NCBI RefSeq assembly: GCF_000165425.1
Contig: NW_001799619.1
Span: 438,578 to 502,577 of the forward strand
Reading direction: 5' to 3'
DNA: 64,000 nucleotides
Origin: Paramecium tetraurelia
Lineage: Eukaryota > Ciliophora > Oligohymenophorea > Peniculida > Parameciidae
Position numbers and translations under genes: made by a program
Part shown: positions 1-14,500 of the stretch, piece by piece
Layout of the letters: every line of letters starts with the position of its first letter
Numbering within the stretch: the first letter of the stretch is position 1
Notes under the pieces: model-generated
What the model was told of the DNA's origin: nothing
Database searches by the model: none
Seen by the model: only the letters and a program-made list of their open reading frames with translations

Positions 1-39
1 AGATATTAAAATATATACTAATGAATAAGACCCACAGAT

Positions 40-1453
<1,414 letters not shown>

Positions 1454-1739
1454 TAAATAACTTAAGAAAATAAATAAAATTATTTTATGATTCATTTTGC
1501 AGCGAAAATTAGGTCTTTTTCTTTTTAAAAAATTATGATAATTAAAATAATACTCAATTTCTAAAATTCAAGATTAGGTCAATATTCAAAACATCGTATA
1601 AATTAGATTGGATCAAATTTATTAACCAAAATATTATTTATTGATAAAGGTCCATGATATTTCTATATTAATTGATTAAGTATTTAATTAAATGTTAAGT
1701 GACGATTAAATATTATAAATAGTGTTGACAATCGACAGC

Positions 1740-4040
1740 ATGATACTACACTTGTAATTTTACTTTACAGATGAAATCAAATATTTGATAATGGGATTAT
1801 CTTCAGTTGGATTTCACTTAATTCTCTTCATTGCTGAATAATTATGGAGCAATTCCTCAATTAAAATCACTCTGAACATTTTTAAATTAGCTTGGATCCT
1901 ATTGATTTCCTAATTATTGTATCAAAATTGGATGGTCCATATAGGAATTCAAATTGTGTGCATTTTCAAATTAAACTAGACAAAAACTAAATTATTGATT
2001 CCTATAGCATTTACTATACATTTAGTATCAATAACATCAGCCAATCTGGATTATTTGCCAACTGGAATAATTAGAAATTGTCTCTCCTATTTTTTATTGC
2101 TTTTTCTCTTTAAGAAACAATCCTATAATTTAAATCAAGCACAAGATATAATTAAATAAATCACATCAAACATTTATGTAATTTTGGACAACAATTTGAA
2201 TCCAGTATATGATGAAGAAAGATTTGCATAAATCTAGAAGGAATAAGTGATAATTTCATAGGATCAAGATGTTGATAACATTATTACTCCTAGAGAATCA
2301 CTAAAAATTGGAATTTGTCCTTAATTCATTGATAATAAAAATACCTATGAATTTAAACATGTTCTCTCTTAACTAAAAACGAATAACAAAGAGTGGTCAA
2401 TGTAGAAATTTGAAACTTTTACAGATTCCGTTATAATAGTGAAGAAAGTGTATTTGGGTAATGATCATGTTTATAAATATTGTAATTGGATCAATTAAAA
2501 AAAACAACTTTTTTATCTTGTTGTCAAAAAATAAAAAAAAAATAAATTAAATTAGAATCAAATTGACATTGCAGACGAACGTACTAAGAAAATGATGAAG
2601 ACTTTGAGCAAAGTTTCTCATGATATGAGAACACCATTAAATGCAATTATAAATATGTAGCTTTGTTTGAGAGAATAAATTGACACTTACTTATTCAACC
2701 GTTACTTGAAGCCATCACTTAATTCTTGTAGATTGCTCTTGAATTTAGTTAATGATATTTTAGATTCGGCTTAACTATAGAATAAAAAAATCAGATTAGT
2801 ATTTAGAAAGTTTAATCTAAAACGGTTAATAGAAAAAACAATCTCAATATTTGATATTCAAAAAGAAAAAAAGGAGCTTAAAATAATCCTAAATTATTGT
2901 ACCAATTAGTAAATAAATTAATTTGTAAATAGCGACAAAAATAGAATCAGGTAAGTGATTATGAATTTATTAAGTAATGCTATTAAATATTCAGAGGCAA
3001 AAAAGATAATTGCTATCAATTGTGATTACCAAAAGATCAATTCAACATTTATCATTTAAGTCACTGATTCAGGTTTAGGAATCAAACCAGAGAATTTATA
3101 GTCCTTATTTTAAGAATTTTCAAGAGTTGAGGATCTTGCAAATAGGGATGTAAATCCTAATGGAATAGGTTTAGGATTATTAATCTGCAATGAATTATCA
3201 AAATTATTATCATCTAATAATGAGGGGATCTCTGTTTAATCGGAATATGGAAATGGATCGACATTTTCTTTTTCAATATTTAATCAAAAACCTTCAGATG
3301 AAGATCTATCAGAGTCTTCTGAAATGGCTGTTTAAGAAATTTAGAAATTACCTGAATCTCATTTCTTGAACTCCCAAAGTTTAAGGTAGACTTCATAAGA
3401 CTTTGCTGTTGCTGTTAGACCAGCCTCATGCGAAAATTGTCAAGGAATTCAACTTTAAAGTAATTAAGACATCAAAAAATATAATCTGAGAGTCAATTCA
3501 TCTAACCTATTATCTTCAAATCGTTTATTACCTTTTAATACCGATAATGAGAAGTCCTACCAAAGAAAATCCACAACTCAATCTAATTTGATTATTGAAT
3601 AAATCAACAGTTGGTCAGACCCATCCCAAAAACAACCACCAATTCTAATAGTTGATGATAATGAATTCAACATAATTGTCCTTTAATACATATTAGAATA
3701 GTTATTTTTAACTTGTGATTCGGCTATATCGGGTGAAATTGCAATCAAAAAATGTCACCAAAGGATAAAAGATTTTAACCAATATAAAATCATCTTTTTA
3801 GATATTGAGATGCCTGTTATGGATGGGATGGAAACTGCTAATAGACTATTAGATATTGATAAATCATTGAAAATAGTTGCTTGTACAGGAAATAGATAAA
3901 CACCTGAGTAATTAGAAGTCTACAAAAGAGTGGGAATGTTTGGAGCCATAGAAAAACCTGTTACTAAAGCTAACTTGAGAGATTTGTTGTGTAAAATTTT
4001 AGAATCGAGGAATGATGCTTAATTTTCTCATTATTTTTGA
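1740..4040 (+). CDS. Hybrid sensor histidine kinase with receiver domain
   Basis: Two-component phosphorelay kinase of 766 residues, intronless as read. The N-terminal ~130 residues contain several hydrophobic segments, probably membrane anchors. Next come the H-box KVSHDMRTPLNAI, an N-box VIMNLLSNAIKYS, G1 box VTDSGLGI, F-box LFQEF and G2 box NGIGLGLLI, giving a complete ATP-binding domain. The C-terminus is a receiver domain: PPILIVDDNEFN, phosphoacceptor Asp in FLDIEMPVMDG, Thr in ACTGN and Lys in EKPVT. All catalytic residues are present, so it should autophosphorylate and pass phosphate to its own receiver. No phosphotransfer (HPt) partner is in the window. The frame is open upstream; 1740 is the first ATG in it, and 1791 is an alternative Met. 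Confidence 0.92.
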
Positions 4041-4516
4041 TTTATTTTTTAATTATACTACGTTGTAATTTTATTAAAAATTTTTAACATAACCAAAAAA
4101 ATAATAAAGTTTATAAATTTAAATTCTTACTACTTCATCAATTTTTGACATTTTCACATACAAATTTAATTGTTCAATCAAAAATGGTTAAATTAAATAA
4201 AATGTGTAGCACTATTCTATTAGTGATAGAATATAATGAGTCGACATTATTGATAAGAAAGGTAAGCATAGTTTTAATTAATCAGATAAAGAAATTCAAT
4301 CAACATTACACCACTATCCAAATCTGTTTTTGAAACAGGGTTTTTTGAATTTCCAGATTATTGAATAAAAAAATATTCTACTTAGGTATTTTTTATTTTC
4401 TCCTTTAATTATGTAGTTCAGACTAATAGAATTTTTTTTTAATCCTTCTTCTTATCAAATTGAAGTTAAATTCTCAAGATAATTAAGTTTTTTTAATATT
4501 ATTTTATTTATAAAAT
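4041..4516. other. Intergenic spacer
   Basis: AT-rich spacer between two plus-strand genes. A short ORF near 4183-4333 could be joined by a 24-nt GT..AG segment (about 4261-4284) but ends soon after and resembles nothing. No supported gene is seen here. Confidence 0.5.
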
Positions 4517-7500
4517 ATGAATTCTTAAGCCAAATCTCAATATCAGATTAACAAAAACATGTTTGGAAGTTAAATTTAACATAAATTTCCCAATTATGAA
4601 GATAAAAATTTATTTTCATAGAATTTTTTTCGAAAAAATGCAGACCTTCCTGAAAATCAAAATTTTTAACAATTCTTTTATTTAAATAATTTATTGTAAA
4701 CTAAAAAGAAGTAAATGAATAGGAAAGAATACTAAAACGAATTAAATTCCACTCAAAATAAATGTATATCTATTTAAGAAAGGATAATAGATTATATAAT
4801 TGAATATTAATAATAAGAAAATAGTCGTAAAAAATACACTTATATAAAACGAAAAACTGATGAACCCAGAATGTTTACTACTTAACTGACAAAAGAATAA
4901 ACTTCATAATCCGTATCAACCGACTGTAGTTATGATAATGAAGTGTACGAGAAGTTAATCGAAAAGAATTTTGTAGATTATCTCAAATTTGGATTTGAAA
5001 ATTTCCATTAAGGAGAATTCTCATAGATTTTATTGTAAAATAATTTAATCAGCCCAGATAGAATAATTATTTATTTGAATAAAGCAATAAATGAATTTAA
5101 TTATTAATAAGATTGCAAAAGGAAAGAAAATTTAAAAGTTACTTATGTTGGGATTACTTCATAATTCAATTTTGAACCTATTAATTAAGAAAAGGATTTT
5201 TAATCTTTATAGAGTTTCTCTTTAATGATCTAAAATTAATATTCCTAATCTGGATTTTAAACAGGTATCAATGATTAAATTAAATAAAATCAATATTATG
5301 CAAAATTAAATGTTTCCAATAAGATTACCAATTAAATTCATTTACTATTTAAATACTTTTTAAAGACTAAAATAAGATAGTTTAAGCCAAAAATTATTGT
5401 TCTATTCATAGAAATTCATGATTCTATTGATTTTGAGACATACTTTTTCTAAAAATTAATTACCTAATTAGAGAAAATTTCATAAAATTCTCTCATAATT
5501 ATCCCCATATTAGCTTAAGATACCCCATATAATTATGAAAAATACTTAAAATACACTGTTTTAATAACAAATTCATGTTTAGAATATTCATATAAACGAA
5601 AGAATAAGGCTTATTATGAATGTGAAGATATGTCTCCTTAATTATACAGAGAATATAGTTATTATTTTGCATAGAACAAAAAAGAATAATAATTTTTTGC
5701 TAATTAATTTTCAGCATTGCAAGTTAGAAAAAATAAATATTAATCATGTGATATTGAAATGGAATTTTAATAAAAGAATGAAGTTTTAGATTATAAGATC
5801 TCTTCATAATAAGAGCAGGAAATAAAGAGTAAAAATTATGAATTTGAATTTAATGTTATTGGAATTTTGAATTTGATAAATCAAATTGTTCTAACCAAAG
5901 TCTACGATGAAAAAAAGAGGCCTATAAAAATTTCAGAATATGAACATTTCATTTCTTATAATTCAAATGAACATTACTTTATAATTTGTATTGTTTCAGA
6001 CAGCAAATTATTTTATAAAAAATGTTATTACAACTTAAAAAGTGAAAAACAAATTGAAGAGTAGATAGATCTAAATGAATATCAATTCTTTATAAAACAT
6101 AATTTCAAGAGTTCCTATTTATTGGTAAATTCATAATTCTATTAATTTAATGTATTAATTTCAACTGAATCCTCGAGTAGACATAAAATGTCAAAAAACA
6201 GCTACACTGGATTTTAATATTATGTAGAAGTATACAAATATGATTTAGAAGTATAAGCAAAACCATTAAAATACTGTAATAAAGAAATTAGTAAGTAGAA
6301 TATTTTTTCCTTAATAAATTTTTCAATTACTTAGCTTAATTAAAATAAATTCATATTATTAGGAGGTTCCTACTAATCAACTTGCTAAGAAAACAATTTT
6401 GATTTAAGAACATGCTCATTAACTATAGAAATTGATGAGAAAAATTACTTTAATTTGAAAGTAACTGAAAATGCTGGTAAATTGAAGTGTTATGAAAACT
6501 CTATTGTTGTTAATATTAATAATTATTCTTTGCTTTTTTTTGAGGCACAAACCTAATATTTAGCCACTCCAATTTAATCCTAAATTTAAAGATTGTCTAT
6601 TTTTGGAGATTCATCTATTTTAATACTATAAAATTGCTAGATATTGAATTAATAGAACTTTGAGTTTTATCAAAAAAAGAAAAAACTATTTAAATCCAAT
6701 TAACTAAACAGGAAAATAATTTAATAAAGTAATGATAAATTAGTCTTTATTGTGATTGTTTAAGAATTGGTTTAGGATGATCTATAAATATAAAATCAAG
6801 AGGATAGTATCAATTTGAAGATGCTGTCAAAACAGGCTTTATTGTAAGTTCATAAATTTTTATTTATCTATGACTTGATAAGAACAACGATTGATATTGA
6901 AGTTGAAACTAATCAATTTATTATATAACAAGTAGAACAACCAAATAAACTTAGAGAATCTTGCCTTTATGTCAATGTAATTATTTAGTTTATTTTTTTA
7001 GTGGTTGGAAGACAGAAATAATCAATATATATTCAATTACAATTCGGTTTAAAACTTATATTTGTTGTATTTTCATGAAAAGCCAAGCCCAAAAACAAGA
7101 AAATTTATATTTGAAGACCCGAAAGAAAAAGATGATTATCTGGATTTTGATGAAGTCATTTTGAATGATTTTTATAATGAACAACTTTGGATAGTTAGAA
7201 AAATTATTCATTAAGATCACATTTCCTTAAATTTATATGAAAGGTATATTTTAAAATCTAAAATTAGTGATTGGATAAATTTACAAGACGTAAAGGATTC
7301 ACTAGAAGCCTCAGTTACGAAGGTCCCCATCACTTTAATATATACCATAGCTTCGATAAAAGAAGACTTTTGTTTGATTGGACTTGAAGTCAAATGGCAA
7401 TATGAAGGTGAAAAAAAATGTCCATATTTGGTTGTATGTACAAGTACAACCATTTATGAATTTTCAATCTAAATGATTAGAAAAATAAAATGGGATAACA

Positions 7501-8048
7501 TTCTAAGATACAAGCCTAATTCATGGGAAAAAGAACCGCTATTGTTCTCACAGTCTCCCATAAAAAAAACAACACCAGTATAATTTAATATGAACATGTA
7601 AATTCCTTCAATAGTGGCAAGTTTGGAGAATGGTGAATTGCTGGTGTTTTATAGCTATTGCAACGTAAAGAAAGAAAAGGAAAACAAGTATCAGCTAGAA
7701 ATTTAGTATTTAATCTTAAGAAATCTAAATCAATCAGATAATGATTCTATGGAACTTGAAGATAAAACAAAAGAATTTTAATTCAAAACTATTAAATACA
7801 ATTCTAAAAAAGAAGTTAGCATTGCTAAGATCAATACAGTTATGATAGATAAAAACAGATTTGAGTTTTCAGTAATTGTTCAAGAGACTGATTAAAATTT
7901 ATACAAAGTATTTTCAGGTGATGCTTCAAACAAAAATGAACATATTACTACAATGAAAGAATGCAAAATATTAAATAATGCTGCTCCTTAACGGAACTAA
8001 TGTATTTTAGTAGGCCCTAATAAAGAAAGTGTTTATCGCCTTTAATGA
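4517..8048 (+). CDS. Large unknown protein (~1,160 aa)
   Basis: One reading frame stays open in the ciliate code from ATG 4517 to TGA 8046-8048, interrupted by two small introns: about 25 nt at 6977-7001 (after YVN, before WLEDRN) and 24 nt near 7223-7246. The protein is rich in Gln, Asn and Lys. The N-terminal ~400 residues are mostly hydrophilic, and the middle and end have alternating beta-like stretches such as SLLFFEAQTQYLATP, reminiscent of a repeat or propeller fold, although no WD signature is visible. No signal peptide, membrane segment or catalytic motif stands out. I do not recognise the family. Even codon use and a clean frame make it a real gene. Confidence 0.75.
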
Positions 8049-9182
8049 TCCTAGAATTTGGTTATTTTTATTCTAATCTAAATTTTGTATTTAAGAATAT
8101 CTAATTGTTGTTATATTTAATGCTGAAAACAGCCATTCTGTTTTTCCAACATTTTCATTTAATATAAACACCCTCCTCTATAGATATTAAATTATATAAT
8201 AATTTCTATAAACTTCTCGAAATAATATTCTATTTAATAATTTCTCTTCAGTTTTATTTTTCTTTATCATGAATCATCATGCCAAGTGCTAATAGACCGA
8301 AAAGCTGCTAAATTGCTTTTATTTAATTAGGCTATTGAACTTCATTATTTTATTCTAACTATAAAGAATAGATTAATATTGCAGATTAAATTTTTATTTG
8401 GATCCATACATTAAAATTCTTTGGTACATTTTCGTAATAATATTGTTTTTAAAGTATTTTGATTTGAAAATTTTTAATCTTGGTTTTATTTGACAACTCA
8501 TTTAGGATTAATTGAGATATTCCATTTCTTAATAAATATATCTAATCTTAATCAAAAATTCAACCCATTATTATCATAGATGAGAATACATGTATTTTAT
8601 TGAAAAAACTTAATAAAATAAAGGCAAAAATAACAAACTATGAAATTAAGGAATTTCTTCGTTGATTAGAATATTAAATATATGCTTAAATTAAGTGCAT
8701 AACTTTTCGGATGAAAATTATATAATTCTGTAATCGAAATTTAATTCAAAAATAATTGAATCAAATTTTTAATAAAATATTCTATATCATTATAGATGGG
8801 AGTATTGATATTGTCGAAATGAATTTAATACAAATTCATCAAATAATTCTGAATGAATCCATAAAAAAACAATTAGACGAAAATTAGAGCGACTTAAATA
8901 TAAGGAAAATCAACAGAATTACTAACTTTGAGCAAATTGAGAGGTAGCCACATTTAAAAGTACATCCAATAGAATTGAAAGTAAAAAGAAATTAGGCATC
9001 AGCCATAATTTAAAATAAATCTATCTTATTAAAAATGTTTCTGAGTTTCTATAATCATTAAAATAATTGATGTTATCATATTAATCTTTTAATAGATGCG
9101 TACTTCTCTATTATATCTCTGATCTCGAATTCATTAGGTAACTAAAACAAAGATGGTTTTTTAAAATTGATAGCCAAACTTA
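8049..9182. other. Long convergent spacer with ORF fragments
   Basis: 1.1 kb between the stop codons of convergent genes, long for this window. It contains coding-looking plus-strand fragments (described separately at 8269-9070) but no complete gene model was found on either strand. Confidence 0.5.
8269..9070 (+). pseudogene. Possible gene relic or unresolved small gene
   Basis: An ORF begins at ATG 8269 (MNHHAKCQQTEKLLN) and has hydrophobic stretches such as ILWYIFVIILFL. It stops near 8493 unless a 23-nt GT..AG segment is removed, after which it stops again. A second ORF, 8711-9070 (119 codons), has ordinary protein composition (SIKKQLDENQSDLNIRK). No intron chain that I tried joins them cleanly. 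It may be a degraded membrane-protein gene or chance ORFs. Family unknown. Confidence 0.25.
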
Positions 9183-11371
9183 TCAGTCTCTATCTTAAAC
9201 ATATTGAAATACATTCTTAGGATTATTAACAACAAATGTATCATGGATATATTTTTACCAAATCTCTTTTTTTCTTTAAGCATATTCATCTAATAATGAA
9301 AACATTAAAACTCTATGAATAGAATAAAAAAATACGTATCAATATGGATATGTGATCTTTCTTCATAATCATAGTATGAAGTAATGCCTTTCAACTAAGC
9401 AAATTCATAAATGATATCATCAAACTCTTCTTTTATTAATCTCCAAAGCTTTTCTTTAAAGTTTCTTTTTTTGCTTTTCATATTCCTGAAATTCCTTTAA
9501 ATGGAAATTACTAAGAATAAGATTAAGTATATATACTTTTTGCTGTCCATCTTTAATATTTATTTAAAACACTAATGGCCAATATTATGGATTATAAATA
9601 TGATGAGATTACTTTATTAGCCTTTTATTTGATTGGTTTCTTTAAAGCCATGCAGATAGCATTTAATGAAAGTGAAGACTTAAAAATAGTTCTTTCAGTA
9701 GGAGTATCTCCAAAATCTTTGACAGAAATTAAAGATTTAGTTTATAATTGCCAAACCAACAATTTTCCTCTGGCTTCTAGTCGAATCTATTTTTTTTAAC
9801 ACTAAATAATTAACAAATATTATACCAATAAAAAATACTGTAAGTTGTGAAGGAAAATAGTTGTAAAGATACATTTAAGCCATGCTTTTTAAATTGCATT
9901 TCTATATGAGACCTTTTGTTTTGTAATTTTTTCAATCTCTCTATATTTTATGATCTATTCCTTCACAAATAATTTGCTCTTCTTTTCTAATAGTTTTTCT
10001 TCTGTGATATTTTTTCCATTATTAAGAACTCTTTATTATCTGATTTATCTATCTGATTTTATTTGCTATAATGTCTCAGGATTAAGTAGATTCTATAAAC
10101 GAGCCTCGGGTTAATAATATATTTTTGGTTAAGACTTTTGCTTTCTTGTTCTTGGAACAAAATCTTCAAACAAAGATTGTGTTTTTTATGGCTTATTGAC
10201 TTTCAGTTTTCTCTCAAATCCAAAAGTGACAACCACTGTACATAAAAAATCATTTTGTGAGTATAAGGTCATAAATAAATAGTCTTCAGTAAAAAATTAT
10301 GTATTATTGTTAGTGAAAATTCTAATTGATTTACTGTTTACTTGATAGTCAGCATTAAATTTTGTTGGGAATTCAATTTTCAATGAAAAATATGATCTGA
10401 GACTATTTATTTGAGCATTTTAGCTTAAGAATGTTATTTGAATAGGAGATTCTTAATCCTTGATTCTAATTCTGTAATACTGGAATCGAAATCTATGAAT
10501 TTCTAATTTCATTTCATAATTTAGATCACATTAAGTAAGGTAGTTATTTTAATAATTAGTCACTTTATTAATATTTTCTGATTCTTATTTGTTTATCGTA
10601 CTAAATATTTGTGGGTCCTAATAATTCAAATCATAAGCGAATTAGTTCAACATTTTTACATTGTTATAATTTTTTTCGAATTCATCATAAATTTCAAGTA
10701 TTTCATTTGATCTTGGAATAAGTTTTTCAGCAACTTCATCCTTGTTTTTTAGAATTCTTCTTTATGTAGTAGTTGGTGATTTATCCTATTATAAATCTAT
10801 AGTGTATTATGTTTTGCATCTAGATGTAATGAGGGTTCGAAAACTAGGAATTGCCAATTGGGTTTGCTATTTATTTTTTAGATAATAGGAATCTTAAGAT
10901 TGTCGAGAATATTTAGTCTCAGAAGTAGTTAGTTTGTCAAACCTTTTTATTGAGCTTTGCAAAGTGTTTTAATACATTTTTTAATATAAAATACAGAATT
11001 CATTATTTAAGAGAATCAGATGAGTGACACTAACTGTCCCATCTAACTGTTTTATTACTATGCTCTCTTTGAAGAGAATTATGATGAGAAATTTATTTAA
11101 GTGAAGGTTTGAGTTATTTTTGATGGACATCTTTATATTAAGTGGCTGATTCAAAATGTGTACCACTCATATTTCTCTTTTTTCTGATCTCAAATTATGC
11201 ACTAAACCCAGGTTCAATTTGATTCATTAATTCTGATAAACAGTCTTCATCAGCCTCCATTTTATATTTTGAGGAAAAAATTTTATTCAAATTACTAGCT
11301 TAAACACTTGATTTTGCAAATGCTTCATTATCCTCTTCAATTGTCATCTCTGTTATACAATAATTTCCCAT
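9183..11371 (-). CDS. Unknown protein with possible C-terminal IQ motif
   Basis: About 690 residues starting MGNYCITEMTIEED. The frame needs at least five introns. A 25-nt intron near 11033-11057 joins LQREH to ISVTHLILL; a 24-nt intron lies in the QYFLL region near 9811-9834; a 26-nt intron near 9523-9548 joins WTAK to ISIQRNF; a 23-nt intron near 9317-9339 joins IDT to VLMFSLLDEY. After splicing, the C-terminal third reads IQRNFRNMKSKKRNF, similar to an IQ (calmodulin-binding) motif, and is basic and helical. The middle has RFRFQYYRIRIKDQESP and SYFSLKIEFPTKF, which look like a beta domain. Calmodulin binding is inference only. The short plus-strand ORF at 9575-9799 is its shadow. Confidence 0.7.
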
Positions 11372-11531
11372 TTTCAATAATTTTTTTATAGTTCAGAATC
11401 AATTTAATTAAGTTTATTTAGTTTTGAATATTAATATTGTTTAAAATCAATTTATGTGGTTCAACCTTAAAACTTACAGTATTTCCTGACAGATAATAAT
11501 AGAATTGTAATGAAATAATACTTAAATAAAA

Positions 11532-14500
11532 TCACTGTTCAATTTAGACTAAATATCTAATTCTCACTCTGCTTTCGTCATAAATTATGTATTCAGTTTA
11601 TGCAGTCTTGAACCCATTTTAATGTCCTAATTTTTCTTTTAGATGATCAGGAAAAGGTTAAGAAACGAGATTACCGATTGGGACAACACATCCGTTTGGT
11701 AATTTAATTTATGACATGGAATCTGGACCTTAGGATCCTACTACCCTTAAAGTTATTTCAGGTTCTAATAATAATAAAATTAATTACTAAAGTAGGTACT
11801 GATATCCTATTGGTGATAATTATAAAGATCCACTTGATTCATACAACTCACTTCACATAATAATAAATATCTGTATTTATGAAGATTTTGATATTATTGA
11901 GATCTCTAATTATTATAGCCCTATCTAATTGTAGAATCAGTAGTATAGTTATAGCTCTTGGAAAATTGATCTGCAAAGTAGATTCCTTTTCCATATAAGG
12001 CTCCGGTATTTACAGCCCATGCAGGAGCAACTAATTAATAATATTGCAATATTACTTTTCAATCCAAGTGCCATCAAACTAATGAAATTTGATATTTTTG
12101 AGCCGTGCCATAGCAACATTCTCGGCCCATTGTTAAATTGCTCAAATTTCTTTGCCTCTCCTTTCCTTTCAATAGCAAAAATGTTTGAGATTTTTACAGT
12201 TTAAGTTTTACCCATATATGTCTTTATCATCTTATATTCTAAATCTTCCTTTGTTAATGTAAGCATTTTAATATTCAATGCATTAAAACAATATGTTAAT
12301 GGGTGAAGGCTATCTGCTTTGAAATTAGCTCCTAGTAGTATTTTAACTGAGAGTTCAACATTGAGGAGTACCTCAACTAATTATAATTATTAATTAATTT
12401 TATTATCGCTTTCCAGTAAAGGTAGCACATTTTATCTCATTTAAGTTTAGGGTATAAGTTCATAATATCGAGCTGATTTTTCGTTGATCTCAGAGTAAAA
12501 TGATTACAATTTCTTTAGATCTTTGTCTGCTAATTACATATACTCAGCAAGTTCTTTTACAATATCCTTAAGTTCCAATAAATATTCTTTGGCTTTTAAA
12601 ATTACATTTTTATTTAGTTTTTCCAACGGAACAAAGCTTGTGTCAAATTGATAATTTTATAGTTCTTGCTAATACAATTTAACCTGTGCAAATTGTTCAA
12701 TCACAGATTAAATACTCTAATGTAATTAACACTTAGGATATGGAGATTTGTCGCTTAAATCAAATGGCTTTAAGAATGTCTTATAACTGACATTGTTGCT
12801 AAATTGCATCAATTGATATTTTCCTGGTTTCTTCTCAAACTCTTGTTCACCTCTTTTAATTAATTTCCAATTATTTCCCCCTGTTTTTGCTGAGAAAATC
12901 TTACAGTATTCTTTAATTGTAACCTCTAAATTTTCAAAAGGAGTCATTTAAAACTGACCTTCTTCTCCAATCTAACCCCATTTGGTAAATAAAATGTAAT
13001 TATTCCTATTTTTATCCAAAAGAATCTGCATTTTGTAGAATACATTTTTATGGAAATTATTATTCACTATATCAACTTTTGACATTAAACATTAGAATAG
13101 TCCATATTCTGGATCTTCATAAACAATTAGATCTCCTTTTGTAATGCTAGCTGATTTGTCAACAATCTATTTATTATCAATTTCAGGTTCTAGTTGCATG
13201 TTCATTAGTCCTTGGTATTAATGTGCATCCTCTTCAAAATCTAATGCCTAATCTGGCCACAAAGCAGTTGATATTATTGAGGTTGGCATCCTCTACTATC
13301 TTAAACTTCTAGTATGATGAGCATTTAGACTTAATAGTTCATCCTTCATCACTTAAGCATCAAAAATTAAAGCATAATCCAAGGGTGTTAAACCTTTATT
13401 ATCTTGCGTATTATAATCAAATATTGGAGTCAATAATTTCAACATATTTAAGTTTTCATATGATCCGAATTCCAATGGCAGGACAACATGGTGGATTGGA
13501 CTTTTGCCATTTTGATCTATTGCATGAGACTCCTTTTTAAAAGTGGGTTAATCTAAGATGAATTTTAATAGATTCATATTATTATTTTGAATTGCCATGG
13601 TTACAATAGTTTCACCTTCCTCATTTTATTCGTTTATGTCAACTCCATATTTGATGTAGGTTTCTAATTTGTCAACATTTATTATTTTGCTATAATTTAC
13701 TAAAAACATAAATGGTTTCATAAATTTACTAATAGCGAGGACTTGAAACTATACATCTATTTTCAATCCATTATCAATAAAATAAGAAAAATTTTAAGAA
13801 TAGCTTTTTTAGAGTAAAATAGTAAATGGATTATTTTAAGTCGAATCCATAATATTAGGATCGCATTTCCTTTTTATAAGGAAGTAATTTATCAAATATA
13901 AATCTTGATTTTCAGCTGCATAATGGAAGGGAGTCTTTAATTAATTATCCTACAAGTATGGACTTATTTGTTTAGCTTCAAATTCCTCAATAATTTCCTA
14001 TTTGAGATCAGTATTAACATTTGATGAATATTTTGCAAATAGATGAAATAAATTTTAACCTTTCTCATCTAATCTTTGCACATCTTTTATATTTTTCACT
14101 TTCATTAGTAGGGTTAACACTAATTAAAATTGATTTGCATTAATTGCATCTTGAATAGCCTTGACAAATTCATATCCATCGCTAATTAATAGATATGCTA
14201 CTCCTTGCCAACCAAATTTAATAGCTCGTGAGAAATAACTATATTGTCCTGTTTCTAATTGATTATGTAAATGTTAAGGTATGTCTAAATCAGCCTTTAT
14301 TTTTTCTTAAACAAGCTATTCAATAATTTTCTTTCTCTATATTATTTTATCTTTACGTCTTCTTCTAAATATAATAGGCTATTCTTCTCTAACTTTATTA
14401 TTAGTTTATTCATTATTGTCAGATTCTTCTGAAATTTAATCGTCTTTATTATTGGTTTATTACATTTCTTATTAGATTTTCTCCAATTATTTATTTCTCT

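Noticed and set aside
9575-9799. 74-codon plus-strand ORF (MANIMDYKYDEITLLAF)
   Set aside because: It is the reverse-strand shadow of the minus gene 9183-11371, whose frame, with introns, reads ICMALKKPIKQKANKVISSY across the same bases.
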